Assembly: GCA_930367215.1 (NCBI GenBank)
Contig: OV884057.1
Location: forward strand, 102,697,284 to 102,761,283
DNA length: 64,000 nucleotides
Direction of reading: 5' to 3'
DNA from: Pollenia angustigena
Taxonomy: Eukaryota; Arthropoda; Insecta; Diptera; Polleniidae
A program made the position numbers and the translations under genes. Under the pieces are notes generated by a model. That model did no database searches and was not told where the DNA came from. It saw only the letters and a program-made list of their open reading frames with translations. Numbering within the stretch: position 1 is the first letter of the stretch; each line of letters begins with the position of its first letter. This document shows, piece after piece, positions 45,084 through 58,200 of the stretch.

Positions 45084-45520
45084 TACCTCAAAAATTAAAT
45101 GGTTTCTAAGATAAATCGGGGCTGCTGATCACGAATATGGCATTCATTTATTTTTCTCATTACGCGTTTTCCAGACATACGCGAAAGTCGTGTTTTTCTG
45201 CAGTTGTTTTAGGTATTTCAAAAAATCTCGAGAACTGTTCAACTGAATTGTACAAGACATAGATATCTCTTTTCTCTTTCAGAACATATCCAAACTATGT
45301 CGATCGGATAAAGATTTACTGAGTTAAAGGACTTTAAACTTGAAATTTTATGTTTTTTTTCAAAATTTACCATTTTAAATCGCTCCAGTTTTTTTAACAT
45401 GTTTCTTAAATAATATTTGGTTTTAAACGTAGTAAGCGTAAAATTGTTATGGTCGGACAAAAAATTAAGAAAAAACGGCATATTTAGTGAAAACATCCGA
45501 ATTTAAATTTTCATAAACTT

Positions 45521-47687
45521 CAAAAGATTTTGTTATTCGTGCTTAATTCCCAGTTTTTATTATTGATAAAAACACTTGAAATTTATTGTTGATGGGATAA
45601 GCTATTCCTATGCATTTCACTGGTTGCTTAGGCCAGATCATCAGGAAACTTCATCCATAAAGGTTTTAGATAAACTAAAGATATTAAACCAAATAAAACT
45701 GTTAAACGTATAAGAATTATAGCAACAGTTCTACTTGTAACAATATCAAAGTTTAAACAAAACACATCAACAATAAACAACAGTGGGTTCATCTCATCTT
45801 ACATTTCCCCACTACAATTAGTTGAAATTCTCTCAACATTAATTGTAGTTGTAAGTAGGTTAAGAAAAACAAAATGAAAAAAACAACAACTTACAAAAGA
45901 TATTGTCAATTAAGTGTTTTTTAGGCCGTGCACTGCCTGTTTATTATCAAAAAGTAATTTCAATTTTTGGGAATACAAAATTTTAATTTCAAAAGATTTT
46001 GTTATTCGTGCTTAATTCCCAGTTTTTATTATTGATAAAAACACTTGAAATTTATTGTTGATGGGATAAGCTATTCCTATGCATTTCACTGGTTGCTTAG
46101 GCCAGATCATCAGGAAACTTCATCCATAAAGGTTTTAGATAAACTAAAGATATTAAACCAAATAAAACTGTTAAACGTATAAGAATTATAGCAACAGTTC
46201 TACTTGTAACAATATCAAAGTTTAAACAAAACACATCAACAATAAACAACAGTGGGTTCATCTCATCTTACATTTCCCCACTACAATTAGTTGAAATTCT
46301 CTCAACATTAATTGTAGTTGTAAGTAGGTTAAGAAAAACAAAATGAAAAAAACAACAACTTACAAAAGATAGTGTCAATTAAGTGTTTTTTAGGCCGTGC
46401 ACTGCCTGTTTATTATCAAAAAGTAATTTCAATTTTTGGGAATACAAAATTTTAATTTCAAAAGATTTTGTTATTCGTGCTTAATTCCCAGTTTTTATTA
46501 TTGATAAAAACACTTGAAATTTATTGTTGATGGGATAAGCTATTCCTATGCATTTCACTGGTTGCTTAGGCCAGATCATCAGGGAACTTCATCCATAAAG
46601 GTTTTAGATAAACTAAAGATATTAAACCAAATAAAACTGTTAAACGTATAAGAATTATAGCAACAGTTCTACTTGTAACAATATCAAAGTTTAAACAAAA
46701 CACATCAACAATAAACAACAGTGGGTTCATCTCATCTTACATTTCCCCACTACAATTAGTTGAAATTCTCTCAACATTAATTGTAGTTGTAAGTAGGCTA
46801 AGAAAAACAAAATGAAAAAAACAACAACTTACAAAAGATATTGTCAATTAAGTGTTTTTTAGGCCGTGCACTGCCTGTTTATTATCAAAAAGTAATTTCA
46901 ATTTTTGGAATACAAAATTTTAATTTCAAAAGATTTTGTTATTCGTGCTTAATTCCCAGTTTTTATTATTGATAAAAACACTTGAAATTTATTGTTGATG
47001 GGATAAGCTATTCCTATGCATTTCACTGGTTGCTTAGGCCAGATCATCAGGAAACTTCATCCATAAAGGTTTTAGATAAACTAAAGATATTAAACCAAAT
47101 AAAACTGTTAAACGTATAAGAATTATAGCAACAGTTCTACTTGTAACAATATCAAAGTTTAAACAAAACACATCAACAATAAACAACAGTGGGTTCATCT
47201 CATCTTACATTTCCCCACTACAATTAGTTGAAATTCTCTCAACATTAATTGTAGTTGTAAGTAGGTTAAGAAAAACAAAATGAAAAAAACAACAACTTAC
47301 AAAAGATATTGTCAATTAAGTGTTTTTTAGGCCGTGCACTGCCTGTTTATTATCAAAAAGTAATTTCAATTTTTGGGAATACAAAATTTTAATTTCAAAA
47401 GATTTTGTTATTCGTGCTTAATTCCCAGTTTTTATTATTGATAAAAACACTTGAAATTTATTGTTGATGGGATAAGCTATTCCTATGCATTTCACTGGTT
47501 GCTTAGGCCAGATCATCAGGAAACTTCATCCATAAAGGTTTTAGATAAACTAAAGATATTAAACCAAATAAAACTGTTAAACGTATAAGAATTATAGCAA
47601 CAGTTCTACTTGTAACAATATCAAAGTTTAAACAAAACACATCAACAATAAACAACAGTGGGTTCATCTCATCTTACATTTCCCCAT
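45521..47687 (+). repeat. Left arm: 469-bp tandem array, 4.6 copies
   Basis: CAAAAGATTTTGTTATTCGT starts at 45521, 45990, 46459, 46927 and 47396, a period of 468-469 bp. Copies differ by isolated bases (GATAGTG versus GATATTG; GGGAACTTC versus GGAAACTTC). The fifth copy is cut at ...ACATTTCCCCA, where the loop element begins. Confidence 0.96.
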
Positions 47688-49099
47688 TTTTTTTATACCC
47701 TCCACCACAATTAGTTGTGAAGAGGGTATATTCAGTTTGTCATTCCGTGTGAAACTTTTTTACTATTCATCTCAGACCCTATAAAGTATATATATTCTGG
47801 GTTCTTGAGTAATTTTAAGTCGATTTAGCCATGTCCGTCTGTCTGTCCGTCTGTCCGTCTGTTAAAAACACGCTCACTTTCGAAAAACTCAAAAGAAATC
47901 AACAAACTTGGTGTCAAATTGCTTGTAGTTATCCTAAGCAGTTTGGGATTGAAATTCAGCCAAATCGGTTCAATAGGATCTGAGCTATGAATCAAAATGT
48001 GGAACCACCACCTAAAAAAAATTGATAATTTTGTTACAAAAACTAACATAAATGGTGGAAAAATGCACAGAATGATATAAGATTTCGCAACAATTCGTTT
48101 TATTCAACTGGAAATCACGCTATGAAATTTCGTGAAGATCCGTCAATAATTTACCCTAGGCCCCATATAAGCCCTACTCCCGGAAAACAGTATATTAAGC
48201 CTAAAACCTTAACTAACAATGCTATCATTACAAATTTTGGCAAGTCACAGTTACATAGGACTAGAAATTAAACTGTTAAGTTTCGTGAAGATCGGTCCAT
48301 AATTTACCATAGGCCCCATAAAACCTACTTCCGGAAAACAACTTAGTACGCCTAAAAACGTAAAAAATAATGCTATCATAACAAAATTTGGTACATCAAA
48401 GTTTTATTGGACAATAAATAAAATTGTGTTATTTCGTGAAGATCGGTACATAACTTACCCTGGGCCCAATATAAACCTTACTCCCGGAAAACAGTTTAGT
48501 ACGCCTAAATCCGTAAAAAATAATGCTATCATAACAAAATTTGGTACATCAAAGTTTTATAGGACAAGAAATAAAACTGTGTAATTTCGTGAAGATCGGT
48601 CCATAATTTACCCTGGGCCCCATATAAACCCTACTCCCGGAAAACAGTTTAGTACGCCTAAAACCGTAAAAAATAACGCTAGCGTAACAAAATTTGGCCC
48701 GTCACAGTTTTATATGACTATAAATGATACTGTGAAATTTCGTGAAGATCGGTACATAATTTACCCTAGGCCCCATAGAAACCCTACTCCCGGAAAATAG
48801 TTCAGTACGCCTAAAACCGTAAAAAATAATGCAATCATAACAGAAATTGGTACGTCACAGTTTTAAAGGACTAGAAATGACGATGTGAAATTTCGTGATG
48901 ATCGGTCCATAATTTACCCTAGGCCCCATATAAACCCTTCTACCGGAAAACAGTTTGGTTGCCTTAAACCATAATTAATAACAAATCGTCACAGTTTAAG
49001 ATTATAATAACATCATACAGATATTACTCCTTAAACATTCGAACTGTCGGTGGAGGGTATCAAAGATTCGGCACAGCCGAATATAGCATTCTAACTTGT
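47688..49099 (+). mobile_element. Loop element, TATACCCTCCACCAC...CTAACTTGTT
   Basis: Starts TTTTTTTATACCCTCCACCA and ends with GTCGGTGGAGGGTATCAAAG, a hairpin TTCGGCACAGCCGAA and TATAGCATTCTAACTTGTT. It carries a CCGTCTGT microsatellite (47825-47862) and six 152-bp repeats. The 3' hairpin about 9 bases before CTAA resembles a Helitron end, but the base after CTAA is C and no Rep/helicase is present, so I leave it unclassified. A 75-bp terminal relative is at 26985-27060. Confidence 0.65.
48060..48975 (+). repeat. 152-bp tandem repeat, six diverged copies
   Basis: CGGAAAACAG-type landmarks occur at 48181, 48332, 48485, 48638, 48791 and 48943 (spacing 151-153 bp). Each is preceded by CGTGAAGATCGGTCCATAAT and TTACCCTAGGCCCCATATAA. 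The copies are several percent diverged, older than the near-identical 469-bp arrays around them. Confidence 0.93.
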
Positions 49100-52000
49100 T
49101 CATTTTGTTTTTCTTAACCTACTTACAACTACAATTAATGTTGAGAGAATTTCAACTAATTGTAGTGGGGAAATGTAAGATGAGATGAACCCACTGTTGT
49201 TTATTGTTGATGTGTTTTGTTTAAACTTTGATATTGTTACAAGTAGAACTGTTGCTATAATTCTTATACGTTTAACAGTTTTATTTGGTTTAATACCTTT
49301 AGTTTATCTAAAACCTTTATGGATGAAGTTTCCTGATGATCTGGCCTAAGCAACCAGTGAAATGCATAGGAATAGCTTATCCCATCAACAATAAATTTCA
49401 AGTGTTTTTATCAATAATAAAAACTGGGAATTAAGCACGAATAACAAAATCTTTTGAAATTAAAATTTTGTATTCCCAAAAATTGAAATTACTTTTTGAT
49501 AATAAACAGGCAGTGCACGGCCTAAAAAACACTTAATTGACAATATCTTTTGTAAGTTGTTGTTTTTTTCATTTTGTTTTTCTTAACCTACTTACAACTA
49601 CAATTAATGTTGAGAGAATTTCAACTAATTGTAGTGGGGAAATGTAAGATGAGATGAACCCACTGTTGTTTATTGTTGATGTGTTTTGTTTAAACTTTGA
49701 TATTGTTACAAGTAGAACTGTTGCTATAATTCTTATACGTTTAACAGTTTTATTTGGTTTAATATCTTTAGTTTATCTAAAACCTTTATGGATGAAGTTT
49801 CCTGATGATCTGGCCTAAGCAACCAGTGAAATGCATAGGAATAGCTTATCCCATCAACAATAAATTTCAAGTGTTTTTATCAATAATAAAAACTGGGAAT
49901 TAAGCACGAATAACAAAATCTTTTGAAATTAAAATTTTGTATTCCCAAAAATTGAAATTACTTTTTGATAATAAACAGGCAGTGCACGGCCTAAAAAACA
50001 CTTAATTGACAATATCTTTTGTAAGTTGTTGTTTTTTTCATTTTGTTTTTCTTAACCTACTTACAACTACAATTAATGTTGAGAGAATTTCAACTAATTG
50101 TAGTGGGGAAATGTAAGATGAGATGAACCCACTGTTGTTTATTGTTGATGTGTTTTGTTTAAACTTTGATATTGTTACAAGTAGAACTGTTGCTATAATT
50201 CTTATACGTTTAACAGTTTTATTTGGTTTAATATCTTTAGTTTATCTAAAACCTTTATGGATGAAGTTTCCTGATGATCTGGCCTAAGCAACCAGTGAAA
50301 TGCATAGGAATAGCTTATCCCATCAACAATAAATTTCAAGTGTTTGTATCAATAATAAAAACTGGGAATTAAGCACGAATAACAAAATCTTTTGAAATTA
50401 AAATTTTGTATTTCCAAAAATTGAAATTACTTTTTGATAATAAACAGGCAGTGCACGGCCTAAAAAACACTTAATTGACAATATCTTTTGTAAGTTGTTG
50501 TTTTTTTCATTTTGTTTTTCTTAACCTACTTACAACTACAATTAATGTTGAGAGAATTTCAACTAATTGTAGTGGGGAAATGTAAGATGAGATGAACCCA
50601 CTGTTGTTTATTGTTGATGTGTTTTGTTTAAACTTTGATATTGTTACAAGTAGAACTGTTGCTATAATTCTTATACGTTTAACAGTTTTATTTGGTTTAA
50701 TATCTTTAGTTTATCTAAAACCTTTATGGATGAAGTTTCCTGATGATCTGGCCTAAGCAACCAGTGAAATGCATAGGAATAGCTTATCCCATCAACAATA
50801 AATTTCAAGTGTTTTTATCAATAATAAAAACTGGGAATTAAGCACGAATAACAAAATCTTTTGAAATTAAAATTTTGTATTCCCAAAAATTGAAATTACT
50901 TTTTGATAATAAACAGGCAGTGCACGGCCTAAAAAACACTTAATTGACAATATCTTTTGTAAGTTGTTGTTTTTTTCATTTTGTTTTTCTTAACCTACTT
51001 ACAACTACAATTAATGTTGAGAGAATTTCAACTAATTGTAGTGGGGAAATGTAAGATGAGATGAACCCACTGTTGTTTATTGTTGATGTGTTTTGTTTAA
51101 ACTTTGATATTGTTACAAGTAGAACTGTTGCTATAATTCTTATACGTTTAACAGTTTTATTTGGTTTAATATCTTTAGTTTATCTAAAACCTTTATGGAT
51201 GAAGTTTCCTGATGATCTGGCCTAAGCAACCAGTGAAATGCATAGGAATAGCTTATCCCATCAACAATAAATTTCAAGTGTTTTTATCAATAATAAAAAC
51301 TGGGAATTAAGCACGAATAACAAAATCTTTTGAAATTAAAATTTTGTATTCCCAAAAATTGAAATTACTTTTTGATAATAAACAGGCAGTGCACGGCCTA
51401 AAAAACACTTAATTGACAATATCTTTTGTAAGTTGTTGTTTTTTTCATTTTGTTTTTCTTAACCTACTTACAACTACAATTAATGTTGAGAGAATTTCAA
51501 CTAATTGTAGTGGGGAAATGTAAGATGAGATGAACCCACTGTTGTTTATTGTTGATGTGTTTTGTTTAAACTTTGATATTGTTACAAGTAGAACTGTTGC
51601 TATAATTCTTATACGTTTAACAGTTTTATTTGGTTTAATATCTTTAGTTTATCTAAAACCTTTATGGATGAAGTTTCCTGATGATCTGGCCTAAGCAACC
51701 AGTGAAATGCATAGGAATAGCTTATCCCATCAACAATAAATTTCAAGTGTTTTTATCAATAATAAAAACTGGGAATTAAGCACGAATAACAAAATCTTTT
51801 GAAATTAAAATTTTGTATTCCCAAAAATTGAAATTACTTTTTGATAATAAACAGGCAGTGCACGGCCTAAAAAACACTTAATTGACAATATCTTTTGTAA
51901 GTTGTTGTTTTTTTTCATTTTGTTTTTCTTAACCTACTTACAACTACAATTAATGTTGAGAGAATTTCAACTAATTGTAGTGGGGAAATGTAAGATGAGA

Positions 52001-52318
52001 TGAACCCACTGTTGTTTATTGTTGATGTGTTTTGTTTAAACTTTGATATTGTTACAAGTAGAACTGTTGCTATAATTCTTATACGTTTAACAGTTTTATT
52101 TGGTTTAATATCTTTAGTTTATCTAAAACCTTTATGGATGAAGTTTCCTGATGATCTGGCCTAAGCAACCAGTGAAATGCATAGGAATAGCTTATCCCAT
52201 CAACAATAAATTTCAAGTGTTTTTATCAATAATAAAAACTGGGAATTAAGCACGAATAACAAAATCTTTTGAAATTAAAATTTTGTATTCCCAAAAATTG
52301 AAATTACTTTTTGATAAT
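49100..52318 (-). repeat. Right arm: 469-bp tandem array, about 7 copies, inverted
   Basis: CCTACTTACAACTACAATTA recurs from about 49118 at 469-bp steps to about 51937. The array ends at TTTTTGATAAT 52318. The sequence is the reverse complement of the left array, with rare differences (TTTGTATC near 50345; TATTTCC near 50409; an extra T near 51912; TACCTTT near 49296). Confidence 0.96.
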
Positions 52319-52785
52319 TTTCATAAACAATTTCCTTTTAAGAATTCTACAATTACACTGCGGAACAGTAGGTTTGTGGTCTGGAATTTGATTGCAAATT
52401 TTTATTAATTTGAGGTCGCTGATTTCAAATCTAATCTCCATTTTTCTCTATCAGCTCTAGTTTCCGAGATATACCGTTATATCCAAAATTAAAAAAAAAA
52501 ACATTAAAAATCCTTTTTTTTAGTTTAAAGTCCTGCAACTCAGTAAAACTTTATCCGATCGACACAGTATGGATATGTTATGAAAGAGAAAAGAGATATC
52601 TATGCAAAATGTTAAATCTTGGAAAATTCAGTTGAACAGTTCTCGAGATTTTTCGAAATACCTAAAACAAGTGCAGAAAAACACGATTTTCGCGTTTGTC
52701 TCGAAAACGCTTCTTGAGAAAAATAAATGAATTTCATATTCGTGTTTAGAAAATATCTAATTTTTGAGGTAAATTTTTTTTGTGG

Positions 52786-53701
52786 CATAGTGTTATTTTC
52801 TTCCAGATGACATTTTGGGGATACTGCTTAAATTCTACAATGAGAAAGAAACGGTTGTAATATTTAGTATAAGAACTCGTGTTTTTAGTAACTGGGGTAT
52901 ATCTTTATTATTTAAAATGTCGAATTCAAAATAACGAATCGCTTTTCTCCCTTATGGTAATCAAACACCGACTTCGCTAACTAAAGCTTATCTTTAGTAA
53001 GCTTTGCTGCGAAGCTTTCGTTAGCGCTTCGGAATTTTTTTTAATTCGGTTGGTCCCAGCGCTCAGAGGCATTATTAGGACAAGTTGACAGGTATTCCAC
53101 ATAATACTTACCCAGCAAAAAAAGACCTGCAAAAGAAGTAGTAAATGCATGGGTTCCGCGGATAATGCACTGGTTCTTTTTAGGTGAAACATGCATGATT
53201 TTAACATTAGCTTGTCATTACGAGCATGGGTTCACATTTAGGTAAACGACTCGTCATTAAAAATATTGCTTAGAACCAATGAAAGTTCAGTGATTAGATC
53301 GGGGTTTTCATTGATCTGGAATATTAACTGAATTGAGTGTGAATGAAAAGCAAAGAATCTTTAATGATTTTAATACGTATTTTCATTGGAGTTCGATATT
53401 AATTTTTATATGCATTATGGGAATGTATTATAAATTACATTTTTCCTTTTGTTTCCCCTATGTAGTAGTAAGATTTTGACAACGGCGGGTAAATTTTATA
53501 CAAATAAAATGCCTGTTGTTTTTTGTATTGTTGCAGAGGTAAGCAGACCTATTGCATAGGCCTTAATAAATAAATAAATAAATATAACAAATTTAAAATT
53601 TATAAGATACTCTATCTTGTTGTATTAGAAAGGCACCAAATAAATACAAAAAATTCTGTAAAAAAAAATTCTGTAAATACATATTAATATTAAATGTATT
53701 T
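52786..53701. other. Intronic DNA with repeat scraps
   Basis: 53110 begins ACCCAGCAAAAAAAGACCTG, an end resembling that of the MITE at 53999-54840, with no matching second end. 53550-53592 has CCTTAATAAATAAATAAATA, like a LINE 3' tail. 52968-53035 has short complementary AAGCTT/GCGAAG motifs. No gene. Confidence 0.4.
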
Positions 53702-53953
53702 ACATATGGAGGGTTCAAAGCTGAACCGAACCAAGTCATAAAATAAAACTGGTGTGAAATTCTTCGCAAAGTTTTACTCTATCGAGTTCTGTAACGGACT
53801 AAATCAAAAAGTTTTTGGTTCCAAAGGTAACGGAAATAAACCCATGTCAATGGCTCCAGAAATAAATGGAAATTCACTTACTCAAACTCAAAATATTATC
53901 GAATTTTCATTTTTGACTTGGTTCGCTTCAACTCTGAGCCCTCCATATGTATA
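53702..53953. mobile_element. MITE, TATGGAGGGTTCAA ends
   Basis: CATATGGAGGGTTCAAAGCT (then GAACCGAACCAAGTCA) is inverted at 53913-53953 (TGACTTGGTTCGC...GAGCCCTCCATATG). About 250 bp, non-coding; the 71-codon frame at 53754 is a by-product. Confidence 0.75.
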
Positions 53954-53998
53954 TATTAAAAAAATTTAACTCAATCATTAAAGTCAATTGTATATAAC

Positions 53999-54840
53999 CC
54001 AGCGGTAACTAGAATGAGTAAAGAGGCCTAATAGAAGGCCTTATTTAGCAGTCAGAAGCCCTTCTCGCCGCATTCCATACTTATTTATTTTTTACACAGG
54101 TTGTCATTGAGCGCAAGGCCTTCCACACTTCCTTTAAAAACAACTTCGATCCCTTCCCAAAGAAGGGAGTAAGGAAGGTCACTAAAAAAAAAGTATGGGT
54201 ACGTTCGTAAATGCATCACTGCGCTGCATCAGAAAAGCAAACTTTTTTTAATGCCGGTAAAAGAATAATAATAACATATATTATTGTGTGACTATTATTT
54301 TTGTGGAGTACTTCACAATTTTTCGGTCCACATTTACTTCACTGATAAATATATTACCACTGATGCAGCGCAGTGATGCATTTACGAACGCACCCTAAAT
54401 AAAACTGAACACCTTCCTTTCTCCCTTCTCAAAGAAGGGAGTAGCGAATGTGTACTGAATATTTCAGAAGGTCTTTTAAAAAGAAGTTTATGCCTTCTAG
54501 AGGGCATACTTCTGAAGGCAGGATATCATGCGAAGCGAATCTTTTAGAAAGGAGTATAGAGGCCTTCAAAAAGGCCTGCCACTTGCGCTCCTTTCAATAT
54601 TTACCGCTGGGAATATTCGTCCCCTTTCAATCCTCAAAGAATACCTAATTATAGTGAAAAATTGTAATTCCTTCATAAGAGTTCATAAGAGAGCATTGCA
54701 TGTAATTTTTCATGGGTTCACTTATTAAAAATTTATTCCAATTTTGGAAGGCATTTTACATTCATTCAAGTAGTTAAGTGCTCAAGAAGTCATGAAAATA
54801 TCCCTTCTACTCGAACAACTTCCAAAGTTTTTTGCTGGGT
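53999..54840. mobile_element. 842-bp MITE, ACCCAGC ends, TA duplication, with nested MITE
   Basis: ACCCAGCGGTAACTAGAA...TTTTTTGCTGGGT, flanked by TA on both sides, which suggests a Tc1/mariner-type non-autonomous element. The interior has many GAAGGCC/GGCCTTC and AAGGGAG/CTCCCTT motifs in inverted pairs. A nested hairpin element is at 54197-54395. Confidence 0.65.
54197..54395. mobile_element. 199-bp hairpin MITE
   Basis: GGGTACGTTCGTAAATGCAT (then CACTGCGCTGCATCAG) is inverted at 54360-54395 with one mismatch over 36 bp. It sits inside the ACCCAGC element. Confidence 0.85.
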
Positions 54841-54873
54841 TAGTACAAAAACGTTCTAAATTTATAAATATTT

Positions 54874-55066
54874 TGTTGGGAATATAACTAGTAACACAAA
54901 TCTGGCATCATATTTATTATTTACGCCTTATGGCAACCCTTGTTTTTTACCTTTCTCTAGTATTCGTATTCTAACGTATTCTAAGTATAATAAGCTTTAT
55001 TGAACAGTAACATTGTAAAACCTTGCTCTGCTTTTAACAATAAATAAATGAATTAACAAATCAACA
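54874..55066 (+). repeat. copia 5' LTR
   Basis: 193 bp. Contains AATAAA near 55041. Differs from the 3' LTR by ATTTATT versus ATTTGTT and one T-run difference (GTTTTTTACC versus GTTCTTTTACC). Confidence 0.95.
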
Positions 55067-55080
55067 GGTTATGGGCCAAG
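55067..55080 (+). promoter_or_regulatory. copia primer-binding site
   Basis: GGTTATGGGCCAAG directly abuts the LTR. It is complementary to an internal part of initiator tRNA-Met, as in Drosophila copia, which is primed by a cleaved tRNA half. Confidence 0.8.
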
Positions 55081-55264
55081 CACGTTTCCACCACGCAAGA
55101 ATATATTTAAAAAAAATTTAAAAGAATAAAGTGCACGAAATTAAAAAAAAGAACTTGTGAATAAGTAAAAATATTTCTAAGGAAATACAAAGAAAACTTT
55201 TCTAAGAAGCGCGTGTTACTGGAAAGTTCTACAGCGTCTTTTCTTGTAAGAATTAAAATTCGAA

Positions 55265-58200
55265 ATGAGTTATGCCGCAGTGAAAATAGATCCTTTAAAC
55301 AAGGAAAACTTTGACACTTGGAAAATCCAAGTAAGGGCACTTTAAGTAAAAAACGAAACATGGAAATATGTGAGTGGAAGTTCTGTCAAGCCAGAAGACT
55401 CGGCGCAGGTGAATGTGTGGTTAGAAAATGACGAGAAGGCAAAATCAGATCTTATTCTATCAATCAGTCCATCTGAACTACAACAAATTAAAAACTGTGT
55501 CACATCGAAAGATGTGTGGGACAAATTGCATTCAGTTTATCAGTCACGGGGTCCCGCCCGTCAGGCAATGCTGCTTAAGCTCTCATATTGACAAAAATGC
55601 AAAGTGGTGATGACATGCGTGATCATGTACGGGCATTTTTTGAAGTTGTCGACAAACTGAATGAAATGCAGATGATAATAATAGATGAATTATTAGCCAT
55701 ACTCTTGTTATATATCATCCCAAATGAGTACGAAACTTTTCGAATTGCCATCGAGTCACAGGAGAAATTGCCAAAAACCGAAATTTTGAAGGTTAAGTTA
55801 CTTGAGGAATTTGAGGCACGCAAACGCAACATTAACGATCGTATTGAAGGGGCAATGTATTCCAAAGGAAAATCGAACCATAATACCCACACCGATCGAA
55901 ACAATAATAAAAATAACGTTAAGAAAAATAGATTTAAATATGCTTGCCACACGTGCGGTAAAGTTGGCCACATGGCCAGAGACTGCAAATCGAAAAATTT
56001 TAACAAGAAGAAGCACGACAACAAAACTGAGGTTTCATGCAACATAAACGAAGTGGCAAACAACATACAAGATAGCTATGGTAAGTGGTGTTTGGATTCC
56101 GGTGCATCCTCGCATATGTGTTCCAATGAGGAAAAATTTGTAAAAATTGAAAACACAGAAAACGGACAGTTAGCGATGGCTAACAACAATACAACCAAAA
56201 TATGTGGGTTGGGAAATATACAATTTGACAGCTCAAACAAAAGAATAAACTTAAACAAAACATTGTTTGTACCCGATTTAAGAACAAATCTCATGTCTGT
56301 ATCTAAAATCACACAAAGTGGTTTAGAAGTAGTTTTCAAACGAAACGAGGCCATAGTGCGAAACCCGCACAACAATGAAATATCATTTGTGGCAAAACGT
56401 GAGAAAGATTTGTATTACGTAAACGAAAATTTGGAAGTCGCTTCAATATCGCAATCAAGGGAAAAATCTCTCCAGGATTGGCACGAAATATTCGGCCACA
56501 TAAACGAAAAAAACTTGAAGGAAATGATAAAGAAAGATAAAGTTTTTGGCATACGTACGAATATTGAAACAAAGTTACCACATTGCGAAATTTGCATTCA
56601 GGGGAAGCAATCCCAAACTCCGTTTAAGCCATCTCATACCAAGGGTGGGGAGCTGCTAGCGTTGATTCACAGCGACGTGTGTGTTCCAATGCGGGTGCGT
56701 TCACTTGCTGGTAGCCGTTATTTCGTAACGTTCATAGATGACAAGAGCCGGTGGTGCGAAATTTATTTTTTAGAGAACAAAAGTGAAGTTGCCGATAAAT
56801 TTATTGAATTTAAAAATATGGTAGAAAGAAAGACCGGATTAAAAATAAAATGTCTACGCAGCGACAATGGAACCGAATACGTTAATAATCACATGAAAAG
56901 TATAATGAAACACCATGGCATTCGCCACGAGTTGACTGTCGAATACACCCCACAGCAAAATGGAGTGTCGGAAAGGAAAAATAGAACACTACTTGACATG
57001 GCAAGATGTATGCTCATTCAATCCGGCCTACCGCCCACATTTTGGGCAGAAGCAGTGAATACTGCAAATTATGTAAGAAATCGTTGTCCTTCTTAGAGTA
57101 TAAACGGAGAATTATTCGGATATAAACGGACTCCTTATAATTTATGGATGAATAAAATTCCGAACGTAAACTTTTTTCAAAAATTTGGCTCTTCAGCATT
57201 CATGCTCGACAAGACACCAGGTAAAGGAAAATTTGAATCGAAATCTATTAAATGTATATTTGTAGGATACTCTGAGACATCAAAAGCCTACCGATTGTGG
57301 GATTCTCAAGCCCGTAAAATGCGTCGAAGCCGTGATGTAGCGTTTACACATTTAACTAACATGAACAAATTTGAGGACTTCATATCAAACGACATGGAGT
57401 TACACTTAAATGAAAATACGGAGAGTAATGCAGTACCACAAAACGTATCGAATCGACAGCAAGCCCATGATGATGTATCTGTTAATGAAAACGAAAAAGT
57501 CGAAATTAAGAGTGAACCAGCTATGCAACGCGGCCGTGGTCTTCCTAAAAGGGTGTTGACTGGAAAGAGAGGCGGACCCAGGAAGACGCAAAACATTGCA
57601 GCCGAAGAAGAAGATAGTATGGAAGAAGCAGGTGATTTTTCTAGGTTTTGATAGTTCAAACGACGATGAATACCAATCAGCAAATTTGATTCATCCTGCA
57701 GATCCAAAAACCAGTACCGAAGCACTCACTAGTGCCGAAGCCGAAGAATGGCGTGATGCAATGCTGAAAGAATATAAAACTTTATTGAAAAATGAGACTT
57801 GGAAAATAGTCGATATACCAGTTGGGAGAAAAATAGTAGAATCAAAGTGGGCATTACGTACCAAATACAAAATGGACGGTTCGGTAGAATGCAGAAAGGC
57901 CAAACTTGTCGCCAAGGGGTTCACCCAGTACCCTGGTATTGACTACAACGAAACCTATGCACCAGTAGCTAGAATGAGTTCAATTCGTTTCTTAATAGCA
58001 ATTGCAGCTAAATTTGGCTTGGACGTACATCAACTTGATTTTGTTGGAGCCTATTTGAATGGTGTTATAGAAAAGGAAATTTATATGGAAATGCCTGGCG
58101 ATTTAAATAAAATCCTACATAACAGCGAAGCATCGAAATACAACTACAAAGTTTGTCTTCTCCAAAAAGCAATCTTTGGACTTAAACAGTCTGGTAGATT

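Larger units (their letters stand above)
45084..52785. mobile_element. 7.7-kb foldback element, arms with 469-bp tandem repeats
   Basis: The outer ends are diverged inverted repeats of about 430 bp (TTACCTCAAAAATTA at 45084, inverse near 52770; GAACTGTTCAACTGAATT near 45232, inverse near 52630; TATCCGATCGACA near 52551 against TGTCGATCGGATA near 45298). Inside them are inverted arrays of a 469-bp unit, 4.6 copies on the left and about 7 on the right, around a 1.4-kb loop. No transposase is visible. The structure is a second, unrelated foldback-type element, or an inverted duplication built on one. Confidence 0.8.

Noticed and set aside
47688..49099. Helitron classification of the loop element
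   Set aside because: A hairpin precedes CTAA, but the following base is C, the 5' end does not begin TC, and no Rep/helicase exists. Left unclassified.
57306..57725. Minus-strand 139-codon frame in copia
   Set aside because: Antisense shadow of the polyprotein; no motif.
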